Shown piece by piece: positions 1-9,561 of a stretch of 33,223 bases of DNA. The stretch spans positions 1-33,223 of the forward strand of contig NZ_JPLE01000085.1 in the NCBI RefSeq assembly GCF_001010415.1, given 5' to 3'. The position numbers and the translations under genes are program-made. Source of the DNA: Xanthomonas pisi DSM 18956. Lineage in GTDB: Bacteria; Pseudomonadota; Gammaproteobacteria; Xanthomonadales; Xanthomonadaceae. The notes beneath the pieces were generated by a model. That model ran no database searches, was not told the origin of the DNA, and saw only the letters and a program-made list of their open reading frames with translations. Each line of letters begins with the position of its first letter. Within the stretch, counting starts at the first letter, position 1.

Positions 1-3000
1 GCATCGGCGGAATAGCCCATCTGATTGAGCAGATAGTCCGAGCCAAGCCAGCTGCGGTAGTCGGCGAACTGCGGGTCGGTTTCGACCAGATAGCTGCCGC
101 TGGCGGGCCGCAGCGTGAACAGGCTGCCGGTGGGCGCGCGCGTGTCGGGCGTGCCCATGGCGATGCGGTCCGGCGAGCCGCCGGCGGCATCGACCACCCG
201 TGCGCCCGTCACCGGGCCGCTGCTCCCGACGCCACCGACGCTGCCGGCACCGCTCTGTCCTGCGGTCTGCGTTGCCGCAGCCAGCGCACGGTCGGCGGCG
301 TTGGTCGCCACGCCACCCGGGCCGGCGATGCCGCCCATGCCGGTGCCGGTGGGCGCTGTTTGCGACCCGCGGATGTTGAGGTTGGCAACCGCAGCGCCAT
401 CGCGCACGTTTGGTGCGTCGCGCCCCTGGTTGAGGTTGCTCACATCGCCGACATCGATGCTCAGCGTGCCGCCACTGGTGAGCTGGCTCCCGATCTGGCC
501 GATCTGCTCGGAGATGGATGGATTGCTCCAGCTCCGGGTGGTGCCGTTGTAGGCGGTAGTGACGTTGTTGAAGCTATGCGTGCGGAACAGGGTGTAGGCG
601 AGATTGGTGATACTGGCTGTACGCGTCAGCCCGGTGATCGCCAGATCGCCGCGAGCGGCAATACGTGCGTACTCGTTGCGCAACGCATCGGTGCCGATGC
701 GCATCGCACCGCCGGCCTGGATGACCGCCTCTGGTCCGGCACCCGGCTGCAGGACATCTTCGACCACGGTGCGGGTCGCCATGCGATAGCGCTCGTTGTC
801 GTTGAGCCTGCCGCCGCCGGTGCCCTGCGGATTCATCAGGATGTGATCGGGATCGGTATAGGCGAACTGTGCCCACAGCTGCACGCAGTTGGTGGTGCAG
901 GTGCCGTACGCGCTGGAGTAACTCAACGTGTCGCTTGCGTAACGGAACGCGGGGGAGCCGGGCTGGATCTGCGACAGCTCGCGGAAAGGGTCGTCGGCAC
1001 CGGAGGCGACCTGATCCGGGTTGACCTGGTTGTCCTGGCGGCCGGTGTAGTAGATGGTCAGCGTGCCCGATTGCGAATTCAGGCGTGATCGCTCGCCCGT
1101 GGCTTGATACATGCCGCCGCGTGCGAAGAAATAGGCGCTGGTCTGTGGCGTGACGCGGATGACCGCGCGCCGCACCTGGTAGCCATCCGGGGTGATGTAG
1201 GGAGTGTCCTCCAGGATGTCCTGGGGATTGAGGTAGTACACCTCGGAGGCGGCGTAGTTGCTGGTGGAGCGGATATTGGAAGTATCGTTTTCACCGTTGT
1301 TGCGCCAGGTCGGCTGATCCAGGCGCACCGGAGCCAGGGTGGTGGTGGTTTGAGTGACCACCACGTTCTGGCGGATATTGTTGATGGTGGTCGCTTGCAG
1401 ATCGAGATCGCCGGCCACGTCGATGACCGAGCCCAGGTTGTCGATCTGGCGTGCGACGCCGGTGGCCAGTCGATTGCCATCCAGTCCACCGCCGATGGCG
1501 GCATCGCCATCGCTGTAGATCAGGCCGCGATCGGTATTGGTCAGTTGACCGACACCCAGGTCCAGGCGCTCGCGTGCGGCCACGGTGGCCACCCGGGTGA
1601 CGCCGGCAATGGTTTCGGCTCGGTTCTGCAAGGTGCCTGCGGCGATCGCGACATGATCGCCATACACGCGTCCGGTGCCGACGTTGTCCAGCGTTGCCGC
1701 CTGCAGATGGGTGACCGCGCCGTCGATCAGGCCGCGGTTGACCAGCTGGCTGCCGGTGGCGATGTGGGTGATGCCCTGGCTGGTGATCTGCCCGTTGACG
1801 GTGTTGTCCACATTGCGTGCGGTCAGGTCCAGGTTGCCGGCACGCAGGATGCCCTGGTTGGAAAGGTCGCCCTCGGTCTGGATGGCCAGGGTGCCGTTGG
1901 CGATCATCTCGCCGGTGTTGGTCAGGCCCTCGCGCAAGGTGAGGGTGAGATTGCTCTGCGACTGCACCTGGCCATCGCCGCCGAGGTTGCGTGCGGTCAC
2001 GCTCTGGTTGCCGTCGGACCGCAGCAGGCCTGCGCTGTTGGCGACTGCATCGGCCCGCATGTCCAGACTGCCGCCAGAAGAAATCTGGCCGCCTGCATTG
2101 TTGAGCGATGACGTCAGTTGCAGGTTGCCTGCCGCGTCGGTGATGACTTGCCCTTGGCGGTTGTCCAGCGATTGCGCCTGCAGCTGCAACTGTCCGGCCT
2201 GCAGACCCAGTGTGGCCCCGCTGCGTGTGTTGCGGTTATCCACGGTCGACGCATTCAGGGTCAGCGCGCCGCCTGCAGCGACCAGACCCGACTGGTTGTC
2301 GAGCGCACCGCTCAAGGTCAGGTCGACGTTCTGCCCCGCCTGCAGTCGGCCGCCAACGTTATTCATGGTGGTGCCGGTGAGCGCGAAATTGCCTGCGCCG
2401 CTCAAGGCGCCGGCGGCGCTGTTATCGACGCTGGCGACCGTCAGGCGTGCATCACCTTGCGCAAACACCGCACCGCCACGGTTATCCAACGTACCGCCAT
2501 CCACTTGCAGGCGGCCGCTGGCGAGAATGCCGCCATTGCTGCCAGAGCCGGTGTTGGTAATCGTTTGGCCATTGGTCTGCAGCAACAAGGCTGCCTGCGA
2601 CTGCAGTCGCCCACCGGCGTTGTTGAGCGCGCCGCTGCGGATATCCAGCATGCCGATCTGGCTGCCGATGGTGCCACCGGCGTTGTCCAGCAGTTGCGCC
2701 CGCGTGTCGACCAGCGCGCTGCCGCCAATGATGTTGCCGGCGCGGTTGGAAAGACCGGCCGATTCCAGGTGCAGTGCGTTGGTCGCCTGGATGGCTCCGC
2801 CGTTGTTGCCGATGGCGTTGGCGGTGACGAGCGTGAGGTCGGTGCCGGCGATGACGTTGCCGGCCGCGTTGTCGAGGGTGGCGGCATCCACGGCGAGCGC
2901 CCCTGCGCTGGACAGCACGCCCTGCGTGCGATTGTCGAGCAGACCATCGACGTCCACCTGCAACAGGCTGCCTGCCGCGTGCACGGTACCGGCCTGGTTA

Positions 3001-6000
3001 TCGATGCTTGCAGCGGCGACGTGCCCGTCACCAGCCAGCAGGATCTTGCCCCGCTGGTTGTGCACGGCCTGGTCGATGTTCAGCGTGGACTGCCCCGTAC
3101 CTGCCGCCTGCAGTGTCCCCTGCGTATTGATAAGCGTCTGTGCGCCAAGCGCCAGCACACCGTTGCCGCCGATCGTGCCGCCGGTGTTGTCCAGCGTGTT
3201 GCCAACGCTCAGCCGCAGCTGCTGGTCGCCGCTCGCCGACAGTTGGCCGCCTGCGGTGGTGAGGTTGCCGGTATCCACCGCAATGGTGCGTGCAGCGGTG
3301 GTGGCATTGCGCAGATCGGTGCTCTGGCCGGTGACACGCAAGGTGCCGTTACTGATCAGCTTGCCCGCGTTGCCGGCGAGTGTCTGTGCATCGATCTGCA
3401 GTTGGCCGGTGCCTGCGTGCTGGATCGTGCCTTGCGTGTTGTCCAGCAGATCGCTGGTCAGCGACAGGTCGCCATTGCCTGCAACGGTGCCGCCGGCATT
3501 GTTCAGTACAGTGGCATGGAGGGCGCTCGCAGTACTGCCACTGGCGACGATGCGTCCGCCGCGGTTGTCCAGCGTTTGTGCCTGCAGCTGCACGCTGTCT
3601 GCGCCGATGGCCGCGTCACGGTGATCGATCGTGGTTGCTGCCACCGACAGCGCGCCGACGGTCACGATGGTGCCCTTGCTGCCGTCCAGGCGTGTGACGG
3701 CGATCTCCAGGCCACCGCTGCCCGAGTGGCTGAGCGTTCCGTCCTGATTGATCAGCCGGTTTGCAACCAGGTGCAGGGTGCTGCCGTTGCTGGCAATGCG
3801 GCCGTTTGCATTGTCCAGTTGCCCGCTGATGTCCACACGGCCACCGGCGTTGCCCGCGGCGACCAGGGTTCCGCCGTGGTTGGACAGGGCCGCGGCCTGC
3901 ACGGCGAACGCGCCATTGCTGGCGATGGTGCCGCCATCGTTGTTGAGCGCACCGGTGAGGGTCACGCGCAACGCATCGGTGCCGGTCGCACTCAGCTGCC
4001 CGCCTGCGGTGACGAGGTTGTCGGCATCGACAACAATACGCTCGCCCTGGGTGCTGCTGCCGACGCCCAGATCGATGTCACCGCCGTCCAGCTGCAGCGT
4101 TCCCAGGCTGAGCAACTTGCCGCCTGCGCCCTGGAGCGTAGTAGCGTCCACGTTCAAGGTGCCGGTACCGGCATGTTCGATCGCGCCGGCACGGTTATCC
4201 AGCGTGGCCGCATGTGCGGTGAGGTTGCCGCTGGCGGCGAGGCGGCCGCCCTGGCTGTTGTCCAGCAGGTTGCTTGCGTCGACCTGCAATGCAGCGCCAT
4301 TGGCGGCAACGACCGTGCCGCCGCGATTGATCACGCTGCCGGCTTGCAGCTGCACCGCGCCATTGCCGGAAATGGTTCCGGCGCTGTTGTCCAATGCGCC
4401 ACCCACCAGCAGCGTGACGGCTTCGCTGCCTGCCGCCAGGAGCGCGCCACGCTGGTTTTCGACAACACCTGCAGCGATGTCGATGCCTGCATTGCTGGCA
4501 AGATTGCCATCGCGGTTGTCCAGGGTGTCGCGCACGGTCAGGCGTAGCGCCTGGTCGCCCAGCGATGTCACACGGCCGCCCGCGGTACTGAGTGCGCCCG
4601 CATCGATGCCGATCTGCTGGGCGGACGTGACGCCCTGCGCAAGATCGATGCGCCCGCCATCGATTGCCAGCGCACCATTGCTGATCAGGCGCCCTGCGCG
4701 ACCCTCCAGTGCAGTGGTATCGATGGCCAGCATGCCATTGCCGGCCTGCTGAATCTGGCCGCCCGCATTGCCCAGCGTGCCAGCGCGAATGCCTAGATCG
4801 CCATTGCTGGCGATGGTGCCGTCATCGCCGTTGTCCAGCCGCTCGCGCACCTGCAAGGTCGCCCGCTGGTTGCCGGTCGAGAGCAGCGCACCGCCGCGGT
4901 TATCGACGCTGGTCGCCTGCAAGTCAAGCTGTGTGGTGCTCACCGTGGCATTGCGATGATCCACCGCACCTGCGCGCCAGGTGAGCGCGCCCGGTGTGGC
5001 GATGCTGCCGCCGGCACCGGACCAGTCCTGCGCCGACAACGTCAGACCTTGTGTCCCGGCATGTTCGATGCGGCCCTGCGCATTGACCACTGCCTGCGCG
5101 CTGAGTTGCAGCGCTGCGGCATTGCTGGAGATCACGCCGTCCTGGTTATCCAGCAGCCCGCGCACCTGCCAGGCTGCCGCGCCACCACCGGCATGGCGCA
5201 GCTCACCGCCGCGGTTGCTCAGCGACTGTGCATCCAGGCCCAGCGTATTGGCCACCGTAAAGCGACCCTGGTCATTGGCCAGCGCGCCAAGCTGCAGATC
5301 CGCATCCCCATAGATGGCGAGCGTGCCGGCGCGGTTGCTCAGATCGCCGCGCGCGCTGAGTGCGGACACGCCCAAGCGCCCGCCGCTGTTGTCCAGCCCA
5401 TTTGCAACCGACATCGACACCGAGCCACCGCCATTGATGCGGCCACCATCGTTGTCCATCAGACCCGAGACAGTCAGCGCGCCTGCGGCGAGCGGCGCGA
5501 TGCCGGGCGCCGGCCCGCTGACCGGAGGCGTCGTGTCGCCGTTTCCACCATCGGTGCCGCCGGTGTTCTGATTGCCGTTGCCGCCGTTGCCGCCGTTGCC
5601 GCCACCGGTGCCGGGCGTTGCGCCGTCGCTTGGCGCGAACGCGGCGATTGCGCCGATGCTGCCATCGGCACGGTTACGCACACTGCCGGCATTCAATGCC
5701 AGTGCCTGCACGCCGGTCTGCTCGATCGTGCCGTTCTGGTTGCGCAATGCCGCTGCATCGATCTGCAGCCGTTGCGCATTGAGTACGCCGCCGCTGTTGT
5801 CCAGGTCGGCCGTTGTAGCGACGCGCAATTCGCGCGTGGCGCTCAACGTACCTGCATTGGCGATACCGCCAGTGGCGGCGATGCGGGTGTCTTGCCGCGA
5901 TTGCAATGCACCGGTGTTTTCCAGCCGTCCGTCTACCGTGACGACCAGTTCGCCGGCCTGCGCGCCGATGTTGCCGGCATTGCGCACACCGACGCCTTGC

Positions 6001-6902
6001 TCATTGCCCACCAGCCAGATCTTGTTGGCAAACATGCCGCCCAGCGCGCCGACGTCCAGTGCGAAGGTTGGCGCCTGACCGGAGGTGGCCTGCGGCGCGA
6101 CACGCGCTTGATCGGCGCTGACCACATTGTTGCCCAGGCTGGCCTGCAACTGATTGGCCCAGATGCCGGCATTGACCTGCAGCGAGCGGGTGATCAGATC
6201 GGTGTAATCCGCGCCGCTGGTATCCAGGCCGGCGCCGCCCACCTGGATGGCGCCGCCGCTCACGCGGTAGCCCTCCAGCGCCCCGCCGGAGAGGATGGGC
6301 GTGCCGGTGGTCAGCGTCACCCGGCTGGCGTTGAGGAACCCGCCGCCGTCGACCTGGATGCCGGACGGATTGGCAATGATCACTTCCGCGCGGGGTCCGG
6401 CGACTTCCACGTACCCGTTGAGCCGGCTCGCCGGCCCGTTGACCTCATTGAGAATCACCCTGGCGCTGCCGGTGGCCAACCACGGGTTGCCCTGTACCCA
6501 GCCGCCCAGTTGGGTCTGGGTCTGTCCACGCGCATTGTTGAGGATGGCGCCTTCGCGGCCGACGTCGAACTGCGAGTAGCGGTTACGCGAGACGCCCGCT
6601 GCCGACGGCGTGGTGATGTTGACCATCGGCACGCCATTGGGGGCGGTCAGCACCGTCGGGCGTTCGCCGCCTGGCGCAGCCGGATCGGCCACGATACGGC
6701 CAGCCGACTGCGCCTGAGCGAGGTCGACCACACTCACCAGGCCAAGGGCGCACAACAGCGCAAACTGCAGCGGCTCCATGGTCAGCCTGTGCGCGCGCAC
6801 AGTGGCGCCACCGGTGCTGCCACCGGGGGCACGTACCAATTCGGATGCCACTTGCCACACGCGCAGGGCGCGGTTGAAGACCAAGCGATAGACGCGATTC
6901 AT
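1..6902 (-). CDS. fhaB: Filamentous haemagglutinin-like TpsA exoprotein (partial, C-terminus off left edge)
   Basis: Reading leftward from the ATG at 6902, the frame stays open to the window edge, giving about 2300 residues without a stop. The N-terminus, MNRVYRLVFNRALRVWQVAS, is an extended signal peptide region typical of TpsA proteins. A hydrophobic core follows at about residues 44-60, with a likely signal peptidase site after AQA near residue 64. Residues 70-300 form the TPS secretion domain, with NPSGI at about 178-182 in place of the usual NPNGI. The rest is a beta-helix made of roughly 20-residue repeats of the LDNxxGxI type, interrupted by a Gly/Asn-rich linker. An AAGGA ribosome site sits 8 bases before the start. 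The protein should be exported through the Sec system and then through the FhaC-like pore encoded 22 bp upstream, to act in surface adhesion or biofilm formation. A toxic C-terminus (CdiA-like) cannot be excluded because that end is not visible. Confidence 0.93.
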   Translation of the reverse strand, partial: MNRVYRLVFNRALRVWQVASELVRAPGGSTGGATVRAHRLTMEPLQFALLCALGLVSVVDLAQAQSAGRIVADPAAPGGERPTVLTAPNGVPMVNITTPSAAGVSRNRYSQFDVGREGAILNNARGQTQTQLGGWVQGNPWLATGSARVILNEVNGPASRLNGYVEVAGPRAEVIIANPSGIQVDGGGFLNASRVTLTTGTPILSGGALEGYRVSGGAIQVGGAGLDTSGADYTDLITRSLQVNAGIWANQLQASLGNNVVSADQARVAPQATSGQAPTFALDVGALGGMFANKIWLVGNEQGVGVRNAGNIGAQAGELVVTVDGRLENTGALQSRQDTRIAATGGIANAGTLSATRELRVATTADLDNSGGVLNAQRLQIDAAALRNQNGTIEQTGVQALALNAGSVRNRADGSIGAIAAFAPSDGATPGTGGGNGGNGGNGNQNTGGTDGGNGDTTPPVSGPAPGIAPLAAGALTVSGLMDNDGGRINGGGSVSMSVANGLDNSGGRLGVSALSARGDLSNRAGTLAIYGDADLQLGALANDQGRFTVANTLGLDAQSLSNRGGELRHAGGGAAAWQVRGLLDNQDGVISSNAAALQLSAQAVVNAQGRIEHAGTQGLTLSAQDWSGAGGSIATPGALTWRAGAVDHRNATVSTTQLDLQATSVDNRGGALLSTGNQRATLQVRERLDNGDDGTIASNGDLGIRAGTLGNAGGQIQQAGNGMLAIDTTALEGRAGRLISNGALAIDGGRIDLAQGVTSAQQIGIDAGALSTAGGRVTSLGDQALRLTVRDTLDNRDGNLASNAGIDIAAGVVENQRGALLAAGSEAVTLLVGGALDNSAGTISGNGAVQLQAGSVINRGGTVVAANGAALQVDASNLLDNSQGGRLAASGNLTAHAATLDNRAGAIEHAGTGTLNVDATTLQGAGGKLLSLGTLQLDGGDIDLGVGSSTQGERIVVDADNLVTAGGQLSATGTDALRVTLTGALNNDGGTIASNGAFAVQAAALSNHGGTLVAAGNAGGRVDISGQLDNANGRIASNGSTLHLVANRLINQDGTLSHSGSGGLEIAVTRLDGSKGTIVTVGALSVAATTIDHRDAAIGADSVQLQAQTLDNRGGRIVASGSTASALHATVLNNAGGTVAGNGDLSLTSDLLDNTQGTIQHAGTGQLQIDAQTLAGNAGKLISNGTLRVTGQSTDLRNATTAARTIAVDTGNLTTAGGQLSASGDQQLRLSVGNTLDNTGGTIGGNGVLALGAQTLINTQGTLQAAGTGQSTLNIDQAVHNQRGKILLAGDGHVAAASIDNQAGTVHAAGSLLQVDVDGLLDNRTQGVLSSAGALAVDAATLDNAAGNVIAGTDLTLVTANAIGNNGGAIQATNALHLESAGLSNRAGNIIGGSALVDTRAQLLDNAGGTIGSQIGMLDIRSGALNNAGGRLQSQAALLLQTNGQTITNTGSGSNGGILASGRLQVDGGTLDNRGGAVFAQGDARLTVASVDNSAAGALSGAGNFALTGTTMNNVGGRLQAGQNVDLTLSGALDNQSGLVAAGGALTLNASTVDNRNTRSGATLGLQAGQLQLQAQSLDNRQGQVITDAAGNLQLTSSLNNAGGQISSGGSLDMRADAVANSAGLLRSDGNQSVTARNLGGDGQVQSQSNLTLTLREGLTNTGEMIANGTLAIQTEGDLSNQGILRAGNLDLTARNVDNTVNGQITSQGITHIATGSQLVNRGLIDGAVTHLQAATLDNVGTGRVYGDHVAIAAGTLQNRAETIAGVTRVATVAARERLDLGVGQLTNTDRGLIYSDGDAAIGGGLDGNRLATGVARQIDNLGSVIDVAGDLDLQATTINNIRQNVVVTQTTTTLAPVRLDQPTWRNNGENDTSNIRSTSNYAASEVYYLNPQDILEDTPYITPDGYQVRRAVIRVTPQTSAYFFARGGMYQATGERSRLNSQSGTLTIYYTGRQDNQVNPDQVASGADDPFRELSQIQPGSPAFRYASDTLSYSSAYGTCTTNCVQLWAQFAYTDPDHILMNPQGTGGGRLNDNERYRMATRTVVEDVLQPGAGPEAVIQAGGAMRIGTDALRNEYARIAARGDLAITGLTRTASITNLAYTLFRTHSFNNVTTAYNGTTRSWSNPSISEQIGQIGSQLTSGGTLSIDVGDVSNLNQGRDAPNVRDGAAVANLNIRGSQTAPTGTGMGGIAGPGGVATNAADRALAAATQTAGQSGAGSVGGVGSSGPVTGARVVDAAGGSPDRIAMGTPDTRAPTGSLFTLRPASGSYLVETDPQFADYRSWLGSDYLLNQMGYSAD
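5556..5620 (-). repeat. Short-period repeat encoding Gly/Asn linker in fhaB
   Basis: The plus strand carries consecutive ttgccg/ttgccgccg units at about 5574-5603. Read on the coding strand they give a run of GGNGGN-type residues between two beta-helix repeat blocks. The unit length is a multiple of three, so copy-number change would preserve the frame. It is probably a flexible spacer in the exoprotein shaft. Confidence 0.6.
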
Positions 6903-6924
6903 GTCACTAATCCTTGTGGAATAT

Positions 6925-8637
6925 TCAGTAGCGCCAGGACAGGCTGAAGCCGAAGGTGGTGTAGTCGGTCGGGAAATTTGCGGGTTTTTCCAGCGCTGAT
7001 CCGACAAACCCGTCCAGGGAGAGGTGTTGCCATCCTCCGCGCAGGCCCAGGCTCATGCCGGCCAGATGGTCGCCGCTCTGAAAGCGCGCGGACTGCCCGC
7101 CGATGTGCCCGTAATCGGCGCCCAGATACGCTTCGAGCCCGCCGCCGAGCGCCAGGCTGAGGTCATTGCGCAGCGACCAGCCACGGTCGCCGCTGAGCGT
7201 CAACTCGCCATCGAACCCGCGCACGGTAAAGCGCCCACCGATCGCAAAACGGTCCTGCGGTGCCAGTGGGGTGCGGTTCCACTGCGCGCGCCAGGAGGCG
7301 CTGTAGCGCAGACGTTGCGCACCAAGCTGGAACGGCACCGCCAGCTGGGCATCGGCGACGATGAGTTTCATGCGCGAGGTGCCTTCGAGCGGAATCGACG
7401 GATCGAAGGCGTTGGCGAGTTCTTCCGGCGCGCGCAATGCATCGAACGCACCGGTACCGCGCCGATAGGCGACGCTCGCATCCAGGGTGACCTTGCCGAG
7501 GAACTGGCGGTGGTTCAGGCCAAATTCCCAGCCGGCGGTGCGCCGCCGTTGCACCTGGATCTCGGTGTCGTCGATGGCGCTGGTGGACTGCCGCCACCAG
7601 CCACGCCCATATGCCCCGAGCTTGATCGTGGCATTGCGAAACAGCAGGCGATCGATGCGTGCTTCGGCATTGCGACTGCGTCCGCTGTAATCGTAGGTCT
7701 CGATCGCGCCGGCGACTGCCTGGCTGTAGTCGTATGCGCTGGCGGTGACGCCGAACAGCCAGTAGTCGTAGGGAACGTCGTAGTGCACCGTCCAGCTATC
7801 GGTGTCCTTGCCGGCACCGTTGAACACGCCCTTGCCGAGGCTGACGTAGAACAACTCGTTGAGGCCGAGGGGATTGTCGAGCGACAGCGTGCCGTTGGCC
7901 TGGAGTTTGCCGGTGGCATCGCTACCGGCATCGTCCAGGCTCAGGTTGGCGCGTACCCGTGACCGCTGCTGCCACGCGATGGCCAGATCGCTCTCTCCCG
8001 GGCCGGTTCCCTGGCCTTGGGCAGGGGCGATCTGAATGTCGGCGACCACCGTCGGCACACGCTGGAAGTTCTCAAGGCCCTGCTCGATGTCGCGCAGGTT
8101 CAACAGATCGCCACTGCGTGCAGGCACGGCATTGGCGATGGCTGCGCGTGCGGACGCCGGGTCGCTGAAGCGAGCGGCATGCACGCGTCCGGGAACCAGC
8201 GACAACGTCAGGGTGCCGCCGGTGAGATCCTGCGGCGCGGCAAGCACACGGGTGGTCACATAGCCGCGTGCGATGACCGCGTTCTGCACGCGCTTCATCA
8301 CCAGGTTGATGCCATTGGTGCCCAGGCAACGGCCGGTGGCGGGATCTTGCCGGGGATCGGTGGCTTTCAGCGACCAACGAAATGCATCCGCATCCTGCCC
8401 ATCGAGCACGATGCGCTCGATCCGGAAGCAGGGCGACTCATTGGTGGGAAGCCGCTCCACGCCATCGTCCGGGGTGCGTTCCAGGCGCACATCCGGCCGC
8501 GCCTCCTGCTGCTCGCGGAGCACACGCTCGCGCTCCTGCTGTCGCAACAACTCCTGTGCGGCGGGATCGGCGATCTGTTGCGCAGAAACCTGGGCTACCG
8601 TGCCCGCAAAAAACGCAATGCACCACGTGGCACGCAT
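6925..8637 (-). CDS. fhaC: FhaC/ShlB-type TpsB outer-membrane transporter
   Basis: This 570-residue protein is the outer-membrane partner that secretes the FhaB-like exoprotein. It has a signal peptide (about 1-19, ending near VSAQ) and then a Gln/Glu/Arg-rich stretch at 24-46 typical of the TpsB N-terminal helix and linker. The POTRA region is at about 68-225, with Cys70 and Cys104 in the first POTRA. A 16-strand barrel follows, with the diagnostic VRGF motif of the L6 loop at 472-475 and a terminal aromatic (FSLSWRY). An upstream in-frame ATG at 8667 was rejected: the start at 8637 is preceded by AGGAAGG at good spacing, and a signal peptide begins directly there, while 8667 has no ribosome site. 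The gene precedes fhaB with a 22-bp gap, so the two are almost certainly co-transcribed. Confidence 0.93.
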   Translation of the reverse strand: MRATWCIAFFAGTVAQVSAQQIADPAAQELLRQQERERVLREQQEARPDVRLERTPDDGVERLPTNESPCFRIERIVLDGQDADAFRWSLKATDPRQDPATGRCLGTNGINLVMKRVQNAVIARGYVTTRVLAAPQDLTGGTLTLSLVPGRVHAARFSDPASARAAIANAVPARSGDLLNLRDIEQGLENFQRVPTVVADIQIAPAQGQGTGPGESDLAIAWQQRSRVRANLSLDDAGSDATGKLQANGTLSLDNPLGLNELFYVSLGKGVFNGAGKDTDSWTVHYDVPYDYWLFGVTASAYDYSQAVAGAIETYDYSGRSRNAEARIDRLLFRNATIKLGAYGRGWWRQSTSAIDDTEIQVQRRRTAGWEFGLNHRQFLGKVTLDASVAYRRGTGAFDALRAPEELANAFDPSIPLEGTSRMKLIVADAQLAVPFQLGAQRLRYSASWRAQWNRTPLAPQDRFAIGGRFTVRGFDGELTLSGDRGWSLRNDLSLALGGGLEAYLGADYGHIGGQSARFQSGDHLAGMSLGLRGGWQHLSLDGFVGSALEKPANFPTDYTTFGFSLSWRY

Positions 8638-8801
8638 GCGTGCCCTTCCTTTTGTGCCTGAATCCATGTGCAGATAACCGCCCGACTCGATAACGACCTA
8701 CCGACGCTTTCGCATCGCCCCTAACGATATTTTAATGCAAGCGGAAGAGCTTGCCTGTAGGAAAAATCCTGACCTTCTATCGCGGGACGTTATACGAGCA
8801 C

Positions 8802-8818
8802 CAATAATTCCATTATTG
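8802..8818. promoter_or_regulatory. Perfect 7-bp inverted repeat upstream of fhaC
   Basis: CAATAAT-tcc-ATTATTG is a perfect palindrome with a 3-nt centre, 165 bp upstream of the fhaC start in an AT-rich patch. The size and symmetry suit a dimeric DNA-binding regulator. No protein is assigned, and chance occurrence is possible in AT-rich DNA. Confidence 0.3.
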
Positions 8819-9318
8819 AAATGAAAGCGAGGGCCTCGTTACGGTGCACCCTTGCTCGCAAGAAATACGGGTGTGAGGATCCATATTTGGTTTATCGGAA
8901 TCTCCTGTTTAAATAAAAGCGCTGGGTCGAGTTGTTTTTACTTCTGTACGCCAGCGGTCATTTGACACCCGGATTAAATCGTTTGAATTTCTGGCTGCGA
9001 TGCCTGGAATGTTTGTTGATTTGCGTTGCGTTCGACCTGTTCCGGACCGTGATCACGTCGGCAGTGATGGCGCCCCACCGCACTGAAATATCTGGCCAGG
9101 GTCTCCGGCAAGGTCAGCACGACAGCCGCAGGGCATCGACGTGGTTCGAACGCCGTGCTGACGGTGTCGCGCACGTGACACGACCCGTCATGTCCTACGA
9201 CATGTCCTGCGCCACGTTCTGTAACGTACCCGACCTCGGCCACTGCTCGCTCTTGCGCCCGCATCGCTTCACCGCTGCGCTTGTTTGATTTTCGTCAACT
9301 CCACCGACACACGGTATT

Positions 9319-9360
9319 CGCAACGAAGGTGCTTGACTGCATGGGTCAAGAATCGTTGCG
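9319..9360. promoter_or_regulatory. Nested perfect inverted repeats upstream of glgE
   Basis: The outer arms CGCAACG (9319-9325) and CGTTGCG (9354-9360) are perfect reverse complements. Inside them CTTGAC (9332-9337) and GTCAAG (9345-9350) form a second perfect pair around a 7-nt loop. The left internal loop is 6 nt and the right is 3 nt. In RNA this is a 13-bp, two-tier hairpin about 200 nt before the glgE start. In DNA it could be a pair of concentric operators. There is no T-tract, so it is not a standard terminator. Confidence 0.4.
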
Positions 9361-9561
9361 GAGTTGCGCATGAGTGCAGTCACAGGTAGCAGGGTCGGTC
9401 GGGTGTCGCGCCGGCAAGAGTCGGGGCGGCAAGGCGTGATCCGGGCGGGTGTTGGAGCGGCGCTGCGTCAGCGCGCCGCTGCAATGTGGCGACACGACGC
9501 GTGCGGCATGGCTTCCATCGTCACGGTGCGTTCGCGCGCCGCCGTCTGCTGAGGGGGCGCC

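Larger units (their letters stand above)
8638..9561. other. Long non-coding gap between fhaC and glgE
   Basis: The gap is 924 bp between divergently oriented genes, noticeably more AT-rich at 8715-8960 than its surroundings. The open frames here (for example 8932-9288 plus and 9364-9552 plus) have no family resemblance and no convincing ribosome site. The gap must hold promoters for fhaCB (leftward) and the glgE operon (rightward), but no clear -35/-10 pair was found. It holds several perfect inverted repeats: 8737-8754 (GCAAGC, 6-nt loop, GCTTGC), 8802-8818, 9189-9204 (CATGTC ctac GACATG) and the nested pair at 9319-9360. Confidence 0.6.

Noticed and set aside
360..6947. Very long plus-strand open frames (up to about 800 codons) opposite the haemagglutinin gene
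   Set aside because: They are antisense shadows caused by the repetitive, GC-rich coding of the minus-strand gene. The minus frame shows a TpsA signal, TPS domain and beta-helix repeats; the plus frames show no family.
8638..8667. Longer fhaC start at 8667
   Set aside because: No ribosome site, and it would bury the signal peptide behind ten polar residues.
8932..9288. 118-codon plus-strand frame in the fhaC-glgE gap
   Set aside because: No ribosome site, no family resemblance, mixed composition and unexplained Cys/His content. Treated as non-coding.
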